From the NCBI GenBank assembly GCA_031284085.1, contig JAITAM010000149.1, positions 1 through 13,729 on the forward strand: a stretch of DNA of 13,729 nt, written 5' to 3'. The notes beneath the pieces are model-generated. The model was given only the letters and a program-made list of their open reading frames with translations. It did not search any database and was not told where the DNA came from. Positions 1 to 8,200 of this stretch are shown piece after piece (the stretch's first letter is position 1; each line of letters opens with the position of its first letter). Both the position numbers and the translations under genes were made by a program. Source of the DNA: Spirochaetaceae bacterium (GTDB lineage: Bacteria; Spirochaetota; Spirochaetia; Treponematales; Breznakiellaceae).

Positions 1-256
1 CCGGCATATTTTTTTACTGGTGCCGCCGCAAGCTGTACCGTGCCGGCTTCCCCTTTTGTGCAAAACTGTTTTGTGAAAGGCTTGACCATCGGGGCGGTGA
101 AAGGATAGGCGCAGGCGCACACAGTGCGAAGGTTCATGTCTGCGCCGCCGGCATATTTTTTTACTGGTGCCGCCACAAGCTGTACCGTGCCGGCTTCCCC
201 TTTTGTGCAAAACTGTTTTATGGAAGGGCTAACCATCGGGGCGGTGAAAGGATAGG
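1..256. repeat. Two tandem copies of a 109-bp sequence (period 147 bp)
   Basis: Copy 1 is 1-109 and copy 2 is 148-256, separated by a 38-bp spacer; the copies differ at only a few bases. Copy 1 starts at the window edge, so more copies may lie to the left. In both copies one forward frame is open across the copy and ends at the same TAG (106-108 and 253-255). In copy 2 that frame has an ATG at 136, giving a possible 39-residue peptide starting MSAPPAYFFTG and ending TIGAVKG. The base changes give Ala/Thr, Val/Met and Lys/Glu replacements plus synonymous changes. The ATG lacks a well-spaced ribosome binding site (GAAGG lies only about 3 bases upstream), so translation is doubtful. The copies could be duplicated C-terminal gene remnants or an intergenic repeat. 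Confidence 0.85.
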
Positions 257-293
257 GGTTTACGAGTCGGGCTTCTAAACACCCGAACGATCC

Positions 294-327
294 TATAATT
301 CCAAGAGATTCCAATTTTATGGAGGTG
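294..327 (+). promoter_or_regulatory. Probable -10 box and Shine-Dalgarno of the binding-protein gene
   Basis: A perfect TATAAT lies at 294-299, with no convincing -35 hexamer at the usual distance. GGAGGTG at 321-327 is a strong ribosome binding site six bases before the ATG at 334 and decides that start. The leader would be about 30 nt. Confidence 0.5.
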
Positions 328-333
328 TGAGAA

Positions 334-1881
334 ATGAAAAAAATCATGGCTTTTATCGTGATTTTTACGACGGCTGTGTCCGCTTTTGCAGGCGGAGACA
401 AACAACAAAGCGGCGGTGCGGGCAAGGGGGCGTTCACAACAACCAACAGCGCCTATGCGGCTTACGATTTGAGTAAGCCGCTGACACTCTATATGTATAT
501 GCTGGGAGACGTTCCCAAAGACATGAACGAGGTCTTGGACAAGGCGAACAAGGAGTATTTCCAGCCCATGCTCAACACCACTCTCAAGCTGGTGTTCCTT
601 GCGTGGTCGGACTACATGACCAAGTATCCGCTCATCTTGGCGGCGGGCGAGAACGTGGATATTATTTTCACCGCACCATGGGCGTTTTACGAGCAGGAAT
701 CGGCAAAAGGCTCGTATTTGGAGTTGACCACCGATTTTATCGCCCAATGGATGCCCAATGTGGCAAAGTCCATGAGTAAAATCGCATGGCAGCAGGCGGT
801 AACCGGAGGCAAAATCTACGGCGTCCCCACGAACTTCTCGGCCTTAAACCACAAACATTACGCCATCCGCGAGGACCTGCGGACCAAACACAATCTGCCC
901 GAACCCAACAGTTGGGACAACCTTGAAAAGTACCTGTTCACCATAGCGGCGAATGAGCCTTCCATTCAGGCTTATGCGGCGGCGGCGGAAGCCCCTGAAG
1001 TCCTGTTCGTCTACCTGAATGCGATGAACGTCTTGGCATCGGGCGAGCCAATCTACTTCGCGTGGAAGAATGTAAACCGCAATGAGCCAAAGCCCGAAGA
1101 GCTGTTTTTCTTGTACACAAGCGATTGGTTCCGCGATTTCTCTTTGGAAATGGCAGAATGGTTCCAAAAAGGCGTGTGGAGCCGAAACGTGATGAACAAC
1201 ACCATAGCGCAAGGGGACTCTTTCACTCAAGGCAAGAGCGCAAGCGTGTTTTGGAACGCCTCCGTATACAGTTTGGGCAAGACAATGGAGGATAACGGCG
1301 TGGGCAAAGCGGGCTACTACGAGGCCAACCCGACCGTTCCCACCCGCAAAGAGAGTTACGACAACAATATGTGGGCTATCACGGCTTTGTCCTCAAATAC
1401 GCAGCGCTCCGCCTTGACCCTCGACTTGATAAAGACCAACCGTGATCTAAATATGCTCCTGCGCGGCGGCATCATCGGAAGGCACTACATCCCCAAAGAG
1501 GCGGGAACCTATGAAAGAGGGGCTGAATCGGACGATTATGTCTTTGACGGCTGGACATGGGCCATGCGTGAAGAGGGCATGAATGAAGTCTACGACACCG
1601 TTCGATATGCCCAACGGTATGCGTTGGATAAATCCACAAGCGCCCGTGCGTTTGAGCCTTTGATAGATGGTTTCCGCTTTGACCGCAAGAAAGTGTCCAG
1701 CGAATGGGCGGTTATCTCCTCGCTTATTGAGGAGTATACCCCCAGTTTTGAGTGCGGCGTTTACGGCAACGACACGCAGGCAAAATTCAACGAATTTAAG
1801 GCAAAATGCGAGGCGGCGGGTCTTAACAAACTCATAACGGAATTCCGCACCCAGTATACGGCATTTTTGAAAAACAATTAG
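334..1881 (+). CDS. ABC transporter extracellular substrate-binding protein, LplA-like (DUF3502 type)
   Basis: A 515-residue secreted solute-binding protein, probably for a sugar or oligosaccharide. Residues 1-19 form a Sec signal peptide (MKKIMAFIVIF...SAFA) with likely cleavage before Gly-Gly. No lipobox cysteine is present, so it would be periplasmic rather than a lipoprotein, unlike B. subtilis LplA. Residues 45-430 resemble a family 1 type binding protein, and the C-terminal ~75 residues (FRFDRKKVSSEWA, EAAGLNKLITEF) match the DUF3502 pattern of LplA-like proteins. The start is set by GGAGGTG at 321-327. No permease genes adjoin it. The next gene on the strand is a family 2 glycoside hydrolase 1.8 kb away, beyond a repeat array, which fits a carbohydrate role. 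The family call is firm; the substrate is unknown. Confidence 0.88.
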   Translation: MKKIMAFIVIFTTAVSAFAGGDKQQSGGAGKGAFTTTNSAYAAYDLSKPLTLYMYMLGDVPKDMNEVLDKANKEYFQPMLNTTLKLVFLAWSDYMTKYPLILAAGENVDIIFTAPWAFYEQESAKGSYLELTTDFIAQWMPNVAKSMSKIAWQQAVTGGKIYGVPTNFSALNHKHYAIREDLRTKHNLPEPNSWDNLEKYLFTIAANEPSIQAYAAAAEAPEVLFVYLNAMNVLASGEPIYFAWKNVNRNEPKPEELFFLYTSDWFRDFSLEMAEWFQKGVWSRNVMNNTIAQGDSFTQGKSASVFWNASVYSLGKTMEDNGVGKAGYYEANPTVPTRKESYDNNMWAITALSSNTQRSALTLDLIKTNRDLNMLLRGGIIGRHYIPKEAGTYERGAESDDYVFDGWTWAMREEGMNEVYDTVRYAQRYALDKSTSARAFEPLIDGFRFDRKKVSSEWAVISSLIEEYTPSFECGVYGNDTQAKFNEFKAKCEAAGLNKLITEFRTQYTAFLKNN

Positions 1882-1892
1882 TAGGACTTAGA

Positions 1893-1991
1893 CCCTTAAA
1901 GGCTGGTATTAAACCGCTGGAAACGGGTTAAGAGCCTTTAAGGGCTGCTCTTAAACCCCTTAATGCTGAGTATAAACACTGAGGGGTTTAA
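1893..1991 (+). terminator. Two consecutive hairpins after the binding-protein gene
   Basis: Twelve bases after the stop codon a perfect 12-bp inverted repeat (CCCTTAAAGGCT 1893-1904 with 1933-1944) encloses a further imperfect stem. A second perfect 10-bp inverted repeat follows (TTAAACCCCT 1951-1960 with 1982-1991). GGTTAAGAGC near 1927-1936 can also pair with GCTCTTAA at 1947-1954, which would exclude the other two stems. There is no clear T run, so intrinsic termination is plausible but not certain; protection of the mRNA 3' end is an alternative. Confidence 0.5.
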
Positions 1992-3504
1992 CTTAAAAAT
2001 CCAGTTTGTTGCCTTAAAAATCCAGACGGCAGCGTTAAAAATCTAGGCGATTGGAGCAAAAATCCAGACGGCGGCCTTAACCGTCTAGTTGGCGGCACTG
2101 GAAATCTAGGTGGCGGCCTTAAAAATCTAGACGGCGGCTCAAAAAGCCCGACTGGTACCTTAAAAATCCAGACGGTAGCGTTAAAAATCTAGACGGTGGG
2201 AGCAAAATCCTGACGGCGGCATTGAAAATCTAGTTGGTGGCATTGAAAATCTTGTTGGCCGCACTGGAAATCTGGACGGTATCCTTAAAAATCCAGACGG
2301 TAGTCTCAGAAATCCAGTTGGCGGCCTTAGAAATCCAGACGGTTGCTTTGAAAATCTAGGCGGTGGGACTAAAAAGCCCGGCAGCGAAATTAAAAAACCT
2401 GACAGCGGTACTAAAAAGCCCGACAGTGGCACTGGAAATTTGGACAACGGGATTAAAAATCCAGACTGCGGCACTAGAAGTTTGGACAGCGGGACTGAAA
2501 ATCCAGACAGTAGAGCTGGAGGTTTGGGCAATGGGACTAAAAAGCCCGACAGCGGCATTAGAAGTTTGGACAGCAGAGGCAAAAAGCCTGACAGTGGAAA
2601 TGGAAGTTTGGACAGCAGGACTAAAAAGCCCGACAGCGGCACTAGAAGTCTGGACAGCGGGACTAAAAAGCCCGACAGTGGAAATGGAAGTTTGGACAAC
2701 AGGACTAAAAAACCCGACAGCGGCACTGGAAGTTTGGAAAGCAATGCTAAAAATCCAGACTACGGCATTAGAAATTTGGACAGCGGGACTAAAAATCCAG
2801 ACAGTGGAAATGGAAGTTTTGACAACAGGACTAAAAAGCCCGACAGCGGCACTGGAAGCCTAGACAACGGCGTTAAAGGTCTAGACGGCAATGCTGAAAA
2901 GCCCGACTGCGGCATTAGAAATTTGGACAGCGGGACTAAAAAGCCCGACAGCGGAAATGGAAGTTTGGACAGCAGAGGCAAAAATCCAGACAGCGGAAAT
3001 GGAAGTTTGGACAGCGGGATTAAAAATCCAGACAGTGGAAATGGAAATTTGGACAGCAGCATTAAAAATCCTGACAGCGGAAATGGAAGCCTAGACAGCA
3101 GGACTAAAAATCCAAACTGTGGAAATGGAAGTTTAGACAACGGGATTAAAAAGCCCGACAGCGGAACTGGAAATTTGGACAGCGGGACTAAAAAGCCCGA
3201 CAGCGGCACTGGAAGCCTAGACAACGGAGTTAAAGGTCTAGACGGCAATGCTAAAAATCCAAACTGTGGAAATGGAAGTTTGGACAACAATGCTAAAAAA
3301 CCCGACTGCGGAACTGGAAATTTGGACAGCGGCACTGGAAGCCTAGACAACGGAATTAAAGGTCTAGACGGCAATGCTGACAAGCCCGACAGCATCACTG
3401 AAAGTTTGGACAGCGGGACTAAAAAGCCCGACAGTGGCACTGGAAGTTTGGGAAGCAACAGCAAAGGTTTGGACAGCAATGCAGAAAAGCCCGGCAGCGG
3501 TGCA
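1992..3504. repeat. Array of about 72 21-bp units (array 1)
   Basis: The region is built of 21-bp units. From 2371 to 3504 there are 54 units in perfect register, mostly alternating between type A (AAAAAGCCCGACAGCGGCACT-like) and type B (GGAAGTTTGGACAGCGGGACT-like), which gives a 42-bp higher order. Type A occurs in two linked forms, ...AAGCCC... or ...AATCCA.... Upstream units (1992-2370) are more diverged, and two are 20 bp long (near 2132 and 2203). The array is open on several frames of both strands. The longest forward frame (to a TAA at 3568-3570) contains no ATG anywhere and begins only after the second 20-bp unit, and neither strand has a ribosome binding site. The translation would be a heptad-like (KKPDSGT)(GSLDSGT) protein. 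A non-coding array is more likely than a gene. Confidence 0.9.
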
Positions 3505-3626
3505 GCCCAAACAGGGTTTCAGTCAGACCTTAGAGATGCAAATATAAAACAGTTCAAAAAAAATAGATAACTATGATACGTCCGCTCAGACCAAAAAGAA
3601 AATTAGCCTGAGCGCCTGTTTGAAAC

Positions 3627-3687
3627 GCTCTCAAAATTGGGTGAAAAAGAAAAAATTGAGAGCATAAGCCCGCCTAAAGACGGGTTT
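3627..3687 (+). terminator. Two hairpins between array 1 and the hydrolase gene
   Basis: GCTCTCAA (3627-3634) pairs with TTGAGAGC (3656-3663). It is followed at once by AAGCCCG (3667-3673) pairing with CGGGTTT (3681-3687), with one G-T pair. Only a short T stretch follows the second stem. They may end transcription coming from the array, or form the leader structure of the hydrolase mRNA. Confidence 0.4.
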
Positions 3688-3714
3688 CTAATACTTTATA
3701 AGGAGTTCTAAGTT

Positions 3715-6126
3715 ATGAATGAAACCGTGAGAACCTGCGTTAGTTTTAATGAAGCATGGAGGTTTTGCTTGGGAGACGATGGGGCTTATGCACAAGCCGA
3801 CTTTGATGATGAGGCATGGAAAACAGTAACCCTCCCGCACGATTGGGGAATGGATTACCCTTTGAATAAAGAAGCGCCCTGCGGCGGGGGCGGCGGTTAT
3901 GCAGTAACGGGCGTTGGCTGGTACCGCAAGACTTTTGACGCACCGCTTCTCCCAAAACATCGCAACAGCATGATTCAATTTGACGGGGTCTATATGAATT
4001 CTACCGTCTTCCTGAACGGAGTTGCAATAGGCGGCCGACATTACGGCTACAGCGAATTTACCGTTGACCTTAAACAACAGCTTCTTGAAGGGAAAAATAC
4101 CATTGCCCTGCGGGTTGACAATTCCATGCAGCCCAATTCCCGCTGGTATACCGGCTCAGGCATATACCGGAACGTCTGGCTCCTTGGTTTTAACACCGTC
4201 CATATTGATAATCACGGAGTCTTTGTCATTACCAACGGCTTATATGAGCATAAAAAGAAAGCACGGCTGCAAATACAGTGCTGGATTAGAAACGAAAGCA
4301 CGGAAAATGTTGATGTCGGCGTGGAACAACACATTTTTGACGCACAAGGAAAGACGGTGCTTAAAGACGCCTCCGCGCTGCACGTAAAAGCCGGCACGGC
4401 CGCCTTGACAATGGTGATGCCGACTGTGGAAGAGCCGATTTTGTGGACTGACAAAAACCCTTATCTGTACACTGTGGAGACTGTCTTGGTGCAAAAAGGC
4501 GCGGTTGTCGACCAATGCAGCACGCGTATCGGTATCCGCACGGCGGCCTTTGACTGCGACAAAGGTTTTCTGCTCAACGGCGAACAGGTCAAGATAAAAG
4601 GTATGTGCGTCCACCATGACGGCGGCCTTACCGGCGCGGCCGCTTACCCGGACACATGGAAACGCAGGCTTACCCTGCTTAAAGACATGGGTTGCAACGG
4701 CATCCGCTGCGCGCACAACCCGCCTGCCCCGGAGTTACTCGATATTTGCGATGAGTTGGGCTTCCTTGTGATGGATGAAGCTTTTGACGAATGGCTTTTG
4801 TCCAAATTCAAGAGCGCGGATTACGGATACAGCCGCACTTTTACCTATGGAGGAAGCCAGTTTTTTGCCAATGACGGAGAGGCCGACCTCATCACCATGC
4901 TGCGCCGGGACCGCAACCACCCCAGCGTTATCCTTTGGAGCATTGGCAACGAGATTCTTGAACAATCCGCCTTAGAAGGCTTAAAAGTACTGCGGCGCTT
5001 GCAGCATATCTGCCATCAAGAAGACCCGAGCCGCCTTGTATGCAGCGCGTGCGATAATATCGCCGCCCCGCAAGCCTATCGCACGCAGGAAGATTTTGAA
5101 AACTCTCTTGATTTGGTAGGCTACAATTACACGGGACGATGGGGCATCAGAGCGGAAACCCTCTATGATGAGGATAGGAAGAAATACCCCAGCCGCCGCA
5201 TGATAGGCTCCGAGAATCCTTCTGCAGGAGGGCTGCGGGGGAACTATGAACCCGTCTTGGGCTCTGAATTCCTCCAGTCCGGCTATGATACCATCACTTT
5301 GGCGCACGAATTCCTCTGGCGTTATACGGCAAGCCGTGATTTTGTAGCCGGCGATTACCTGTGGACCGGCATAGACTACTTAGGGGAATCCTGTTGGCCC
5401 CTGAAAGGAGCGCCTTCAGGCCCTCTTGATACCGCAGGTTTTCCGAAAGACACCTTCTATTACTTCCGCAGCATCTGGAACGATGAGGCGTTTACGCTGC
5501 ACATCCTTCCGCATTGGAATTGGGTGGGAAAAGAAGGGAAATTCATCACGGTCATAGGCTATACCAACTGCGAGGAAGTGAGTCTTTACCTAAACGGCCG
5601 CTTAGTCGGCACTAAGGGCTACGATTTCCCCAATGTGGGCGCGACGAAAGCATGGAACATCAAGACGAAAATAACCAAGCCCACGACGCACGATCTGCAT
5701 CTGTGCTGGGATTTGCCTTTTGAGGCGGGAGAACTTAGGGCGGTGGGACGCGCCAACGGCAAGGTCGTTAAAGAAGTGGTGGTTAAAACCACCGGCGCCC
5801 CTTTCCGCCTTAATGCGGCTGCGGATAAAGAGGCCATAAACCTCCATGCAATAGCCCACATTGAGATTTCGACTACGGACGAAGAGGGTCTTTGGGTGCC
5901 TGATGCACAGTTGCCCATAAGCGTTAGTCTTGAGGGCGGCATAGCCTTATTGGGGCTTGACAACGGCGATCTGCAAGACATGAGTCCCTTTTACGGCCCG
6001 CGCCGAAGGCTTTATGCAGGGAGGCTTTTATGTGTTATTCGTGGAATGAGCCAAGGGGCGGCGCGGGCGACCATTCATGCGGAGGGCATGAACGATATAG
6101 CGCTCCCATTCACGGTTCAGGTCTGA
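3715..6126 (+). CDS. Glycoside hydrolase family 2 protein, beta-galactosidase-like
   Basis: An 803-residue retaining glycosidase of the multi-domain GH2 type, probably a beta-galactosidase or related exo-glycosidase. No signal peptide is seen, so it is likely cytoplasmic. Domains: jelly-roll sugar-binding domain (about 5-165, with LPHDWG and GVGWYRK), Ig-like domain (170-275), TIM barrel (280-585), then two C-terminal Ig-like domains of the DUF4982 / GH2 C5 kind (LLGLDNGD near the end). The barrel shows GIRCAHNPP, DEAFDEW, and RDRNHPSVILWSIGNE with the acid/base Glu at residue 413. The likely nucleophile is Glu500 in RMIGSENPS. The start is supported by AGGAG at 3701-3705. The stop TGA lies inside a dispersed palindromic motif (6118-6130). 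The family is certain; the exact substrate cannot be read from sequence. Confidence 0.93.
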   Translation: MNETVRTCVSFNEAWRFCLGDDGAYAQADFDDEAWKTVTLPHDWGMDYPLNKEAPCGGGGGYAVTGVGWYRKTFDAPLLPKHRNSMIQFDGVYMNSTVFLNGVAIGGRHYGYSEFTVDLKQQLLEGKNTIALRVDNSMQPNSRWYTGSGIYRNVWLLGFNTVHIDNHGVFVITNGLYEHKKKARLQIQCWIRNESTENVDVGVEQHIFDAQGKTVLKDASALHVKAGTAALTMVMPTVEEPILWTDKNPYLYTVETVLVQKGAVVDQCSTRIGIRTAAFDCDKGFLLNGEQVKIKGMCVHHDGGLTGAAAYPDTWKRRLTLLKDMGCNGIRCAHNPPAPELLDICDELGFLVMDEAFDEWLLSKFKSADYGYSRTFTYGGSQFFANDGEADLITMLRRDRNHPSVILWSIGNEILEQSALEGLKVLRRLQHICHQEDPSRLVCSACDNIAAPQAYRTQEDFENSLDLVGYNYTGRWGIRAETLYDEDRKKYPSRRMIGSENPSAGGLRGNYEPVLGSEFLQSGYDTITLAHEFLWRYTASRDFVAGDYLWTGIDYLGESCWPLKGAPSGPLDTAGFPKDTFYYFRSIWNDEAFTLHILPHWNWVGKEGKFITVIGYTNCEEVSLYLNGRLVGTKGYDFPNVGATKAWNIKTKITKPTTHDLHLCWDLPFEAGELRAVGRANGKVVKEVVVKTTGAPFRLNAAADKEAINLHAIAHIEISTTDEEGLWVPDAQLPISVSLEGGIALLGLDNGDLQDMSPFYGPRRRLYAGRLLCVIRGMSQGAARATIHAEGMNDIALPFTVQV

Positions 6127-6145
6127 CCTGTTTTTGCGGCCGCAA
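6118..6145 (+). repeat. Dispersed motif CAGGTCTGACCTGTTTTTG plus a 12-bp palindrome
   Basis: CAGGTC-T-GACCTG (6118-6130) is an interrupted palindrome, followed by five T and then by the palindrome TTGCGGCCGCAA (6134-6145). The hydrolase stop codon is inside the motif. Near-identical copies occur at 13139-13157 and 13262-13280, with weaker ones at 12961-12977 and 13116-13134. Confidence 0.7.
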
Positions 6146-6183
6146 GTTGGTCTATTTAACATTTTCGGCGCACAAATAATCAG

Positions 6184-7122
6184 GGCAGCTCAGGCATTAT
6201 AGCGTGTACCGTTCCCGGCGCAAGAGTAAAGCTAACCATTAAAAAGCTTCCGGCAGGCTATAAGCAAGGCAGGTTAGGCATTATACTGAGTACCGTTCCC
6301 GGCACAGAAGCGAGGCTAACCATTGAGAAGCTTCCAGTGAACTATAAGCAAGGCAGCTCAGGCATTATACCGTGTACCGTTCCCGGCACAGAAGCGAAGC
6401 TAACCATTGAGAAGCTTCCGGTGAACTATAAGCAAGGCAGGTTAGGCATTATACTGTGTACCGTTCCCGGCGCAGAAGCGAAGCTAACCATTAAGAAGCT
6501 TCCGGTGAACTATAAGCAAGGCAGCTCAGGCATTATACCGTGTACCGTTCCCGGCACAAGAGTAAGGCTAACCATTAAGAAGCTTCCGGTGAACTATAAG
6601 CAAGGCAGGTTAGGCATTATACCGTGTACCATTCCCGGCGCAAGAGTAAGGCTAACCATTAAGAAGCTTCCGGTGAACTATAAGCAAGGCAGCTCAGGCA
6701 TTATACCGTGTACCGTTCCCAGCACAGAAGCGAAGCTAACCATTAAAAAGCTTCCGGTGAACTATAAGCAAGGCAGGTTAGGCATTATACCGTATACCGT
6801 TCCCGGCGCAAGAGCGAAGCTAACCATTAAGAAGCTTCCGGTAGGCTATAAGCAAGGCAGCTCAGGCATTATACCGTGTACCGTTCCCGGCGCAGAAGCG
6901 AAGCTAACCATTAAAAAGCTTCCGGCAGGCTATAAGCAAGGCAGGTTAGGCACTATACCGTGTACCGTTCCCGGCACAGAAGCGAAGCTAACCATTAAAA
7001 AGCTTCCGGCAGGCTATAAGCAAGGCAGCTCAAGCATTATAGCGTGTACCGTTCCCGGCGCAGAAGCGAAGCTAACCATTAAAAAGCTTCCAGTGAACTA
7101 TAAGCAAGGCAGGTTAGGCATT
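6184..7122. repeat. Array of about eleven 84-bp units in strict register (array 2)
   Basis: The landmark AAGCTT recurs eleven times at exactly 84-bp spacing, from 6244 to 7084, with no indels. Units alternate strictly between GGCAGCTCAGGC and GGCAGGTTAGGC at the same position (6184, 6268, 6352 ... 7108), so the true period is a 168-bp dimer. Each unit holds a GAAGCT...AGCTTC inverted pair (for example 6396-6401 with 6413-6418). One forward frame is open from 6160 to the TAG at 7273-7275 and would read NYKQGSSGIIPCTVPG..., with the only usable start a GTG at 6337 lacking a ribosome binding site. It also runs four bases into the convergent folE2. The call is a non-coding array; an unusual repeat protein cannot be fully excluded. 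Confidence 0.92.
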
Positions 7123-7157
7123 ACCTCTCAACTAAGCCTAGCGTTCAGCCTAAACAA

Positions 7158-7271
7158 GAAGCTATACTCCGCCTTTGATACAAAGCCGAAGCTTAGGAAC
7201 AGGCTGGCCTGCGAGAAGCTGTACTCCGCCTTTGATACCAGTGCCGAAAGCTTAGGAACAGCCTATGGCTG
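7158..7271. repeat. Two direct copies of a 57-bp repeat at the end of array 2
   Basis: Copies begin GAAGCTATACTCCGCC at 7158 and GAAGCTGTACTCCGCC at 7215, and both continue TTTGATAC ... AAGCTTAGGAACAG. A related copy (TCCGCCTTTGATATCAATGCCG) lies at 13060-13081, 5.8 kb away. The second copy ends at the folE2 stop codon. Confidence 0.8.
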
Positions 7272-8051
7272 TTAGCCTTTCTCTCCCCGATATTCCGTAT
7301 AGGCAAAGGCATTGTGTTTGTGAATACTCTCATAAGTCTCCGCCTCCACTGAAAAATAGGGAAACTTCTTTAAGTCCCGTATTCTGGTATAAACGTCGCG
7401 GACAATGTCCTCAACAAACTTGGGATTATCATAAGCCGCTTCCGTAACATACTTCTCGTCTTCCCGCTTCAAAAGCGAGTAAACCGGACTCGATGCACAT
7501 TCCTCCACTATGGCAATAATATCCTCAATCCAAAAAAACGGCCCCAATTCCACAGTAACGGTAACTATACCCCGCTGGTTATGAGCGCCCCGGTTGCTTA
7601 TCGCCTTGGAACACGGACAGACCGTTGTAATAGGCGCCGAAATAGTAACGGTAAACTGCCGCCCGCCGCTATCCACCCGCCCTTGATATTGGCACTCGTA
7701 GGACATCATGCTCATAAGGCCGGAAACCGGCGCTGCTTTCTCTATAAAAAAAGGAAACCTTACCTGCCCAAAAGTCGATTCCGCTCCCAGCGCGCTTCGC
7801 ACCTGTTCCAGCATATCCAAAAACCGGTGCATAGATATATTTTCACGGTAGCGGTGAAAAACTTCTATGAACCGGCTCATGTGCGTCCCCTTAAAACACG
7901 GCGGCACATTAGCATAGAGATCAACCTGCGCTGTCGTATACTGGACTTTTTTCACTTTATCCAGCACGCAGATCGGGTATTCAAGCCCTTTCACCCCTAC
8001 TTTGAGCAAGGCTACCTCACGAGTGTCGCTTTGACTTTGTAGATCTATCAT
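7272..8051 (-). CDS. folE2: GTP cyclohydrolase FolE2 (type IB)
   Basis: A 259-residue protein of the metal-dependent FolE2 / MptA family. It converts GTP to 7,8-dihydroneopterin triphosphate, the first step of folate synthesis and of queuosine-type deazapurine synthesis. The start at 8051 gives MIDLQSQSDTREVALLKVGVKG, the usual FolE2 opening. A TTG 84 bases upstream would add a basic, non-homologous tail and is rejected. The motif TTVCPCSKAIS carries Cys147, the expected catalytic/metal ligand. AHNQRG (His157), the acidic KREDEKYVTE segment and His246 in SIHKHNAFAY fit the other active-site positions, and the length is typical. No good ribosome binding site precedes the ATG. The gene is divergent from livJ and is a single-gene unit here. 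No Zur box was recognised. Confidence 0.93.
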   Translation of the reverse strand: MIDLQSQSDTREVALLKVGVKGLEYPICVLDKVKKVQYTTAQVDLYANVPPCFKGTHMSRFIEVFHRYRENISMHRFLDMLEQVRSALGAESTFGQVRFPFFIEKAAPVSGLMSMMSYECQYQGRVDSGGRQFTVTISAPITTVCPCSKAISNRGAHNQRGIVTVTVELGPFFWIEDIIAIVEECASSPVYSLLKREDEKYVTEAAYDNPKFVEDIVRDVYTRIRDLKKFPYFSVEAETYESIHKHNAFAYTEYRGEKG

Positions 8052-8081
8052 ACGATGAGCATATAGAAAAAATGAATACAA

Positions 8082-8115
8082 AAGAAGGCGGCAAAAAGAC
8101 AGCCGCCGCCTTCTT
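8082..8115 (-). terminator. Perfect 11-bp hairpin in the folE2 leader
   Basis: AAGAAGGCGGC (8082-8092) pairs perfectly with GCCGCCTTCTT (8105-8115) around a 12-base loop. Read leftward, the second arm runs into TTTTG and a T-rich stretch, so it has the form of an intrinsic terminator or attenuator about 30 bases before folE2. Rightward there is no T run. Confidence 0.5.
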
Positions 8116-8140
8116 GACGCAGGAGAGCGCCTCAAGCCTG

Positions 8141-8193
8141 TTGACTAGGATTTAGTTTTTCTCTAAAGTTTATACTATCGATATTTAAGGAGG
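8141..8193 (+). promoter_or_regulatory. livJ promoter and ribosome binding site
   Basis: TTGACT (8141-8146) lies 17 bases before TAAAGT (8164-8169); TATACT at 8171-8176 is a better -10 but is badly spaced from this -35. AAGGAGG (8187-8193) is a near-perfect ribosome binding site seven bases before the ATG at 8201. Confidence 0.5.
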
Positions 8194-8200
8194 AATTGTT

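Noticed and set aside
1992..3504. CRISPR array
   Set aside because: There are no unique spacers between conserved repeats; units are contiguous 21-mers, and no cas genes are present.
2440..3570. Forward open frame of 376 codons across array 1, heptad-repeat protein
   Set aside because: It starts only at a TTG with no ribosome binding site, has no ATG anywhere in the frame, and is open upstream until a frame break by a 20-bp unit. Other frames on both strands are equally open because the period is 21 bp, and changes between units are mostly non-synonymous.
6184..7122. Minus-strand TATAAT in each 84-bp unit as a promoter array
   Set aside because: No -35-like hexamer is found at the right distance in the unit, so this is noted only as a curiosity.
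6337..7275. Forward open frame of 312 codons across array 2
   Set aside because: It has a GTG start inside a repeat unit without a ribosome binding site, and the frame is open to 6160 without an ATG. Strict 84-bp periodicity alone explains the openness, and the end overlaps the well supported folE2.
8052..8135. Upstream TTG start for folE2
   Set aside because: The added 28 residues are basic and hydrophobic, are encoded by a hairpin region, and do not fit the FolE2 N-terminus, which begins properly at 8051.
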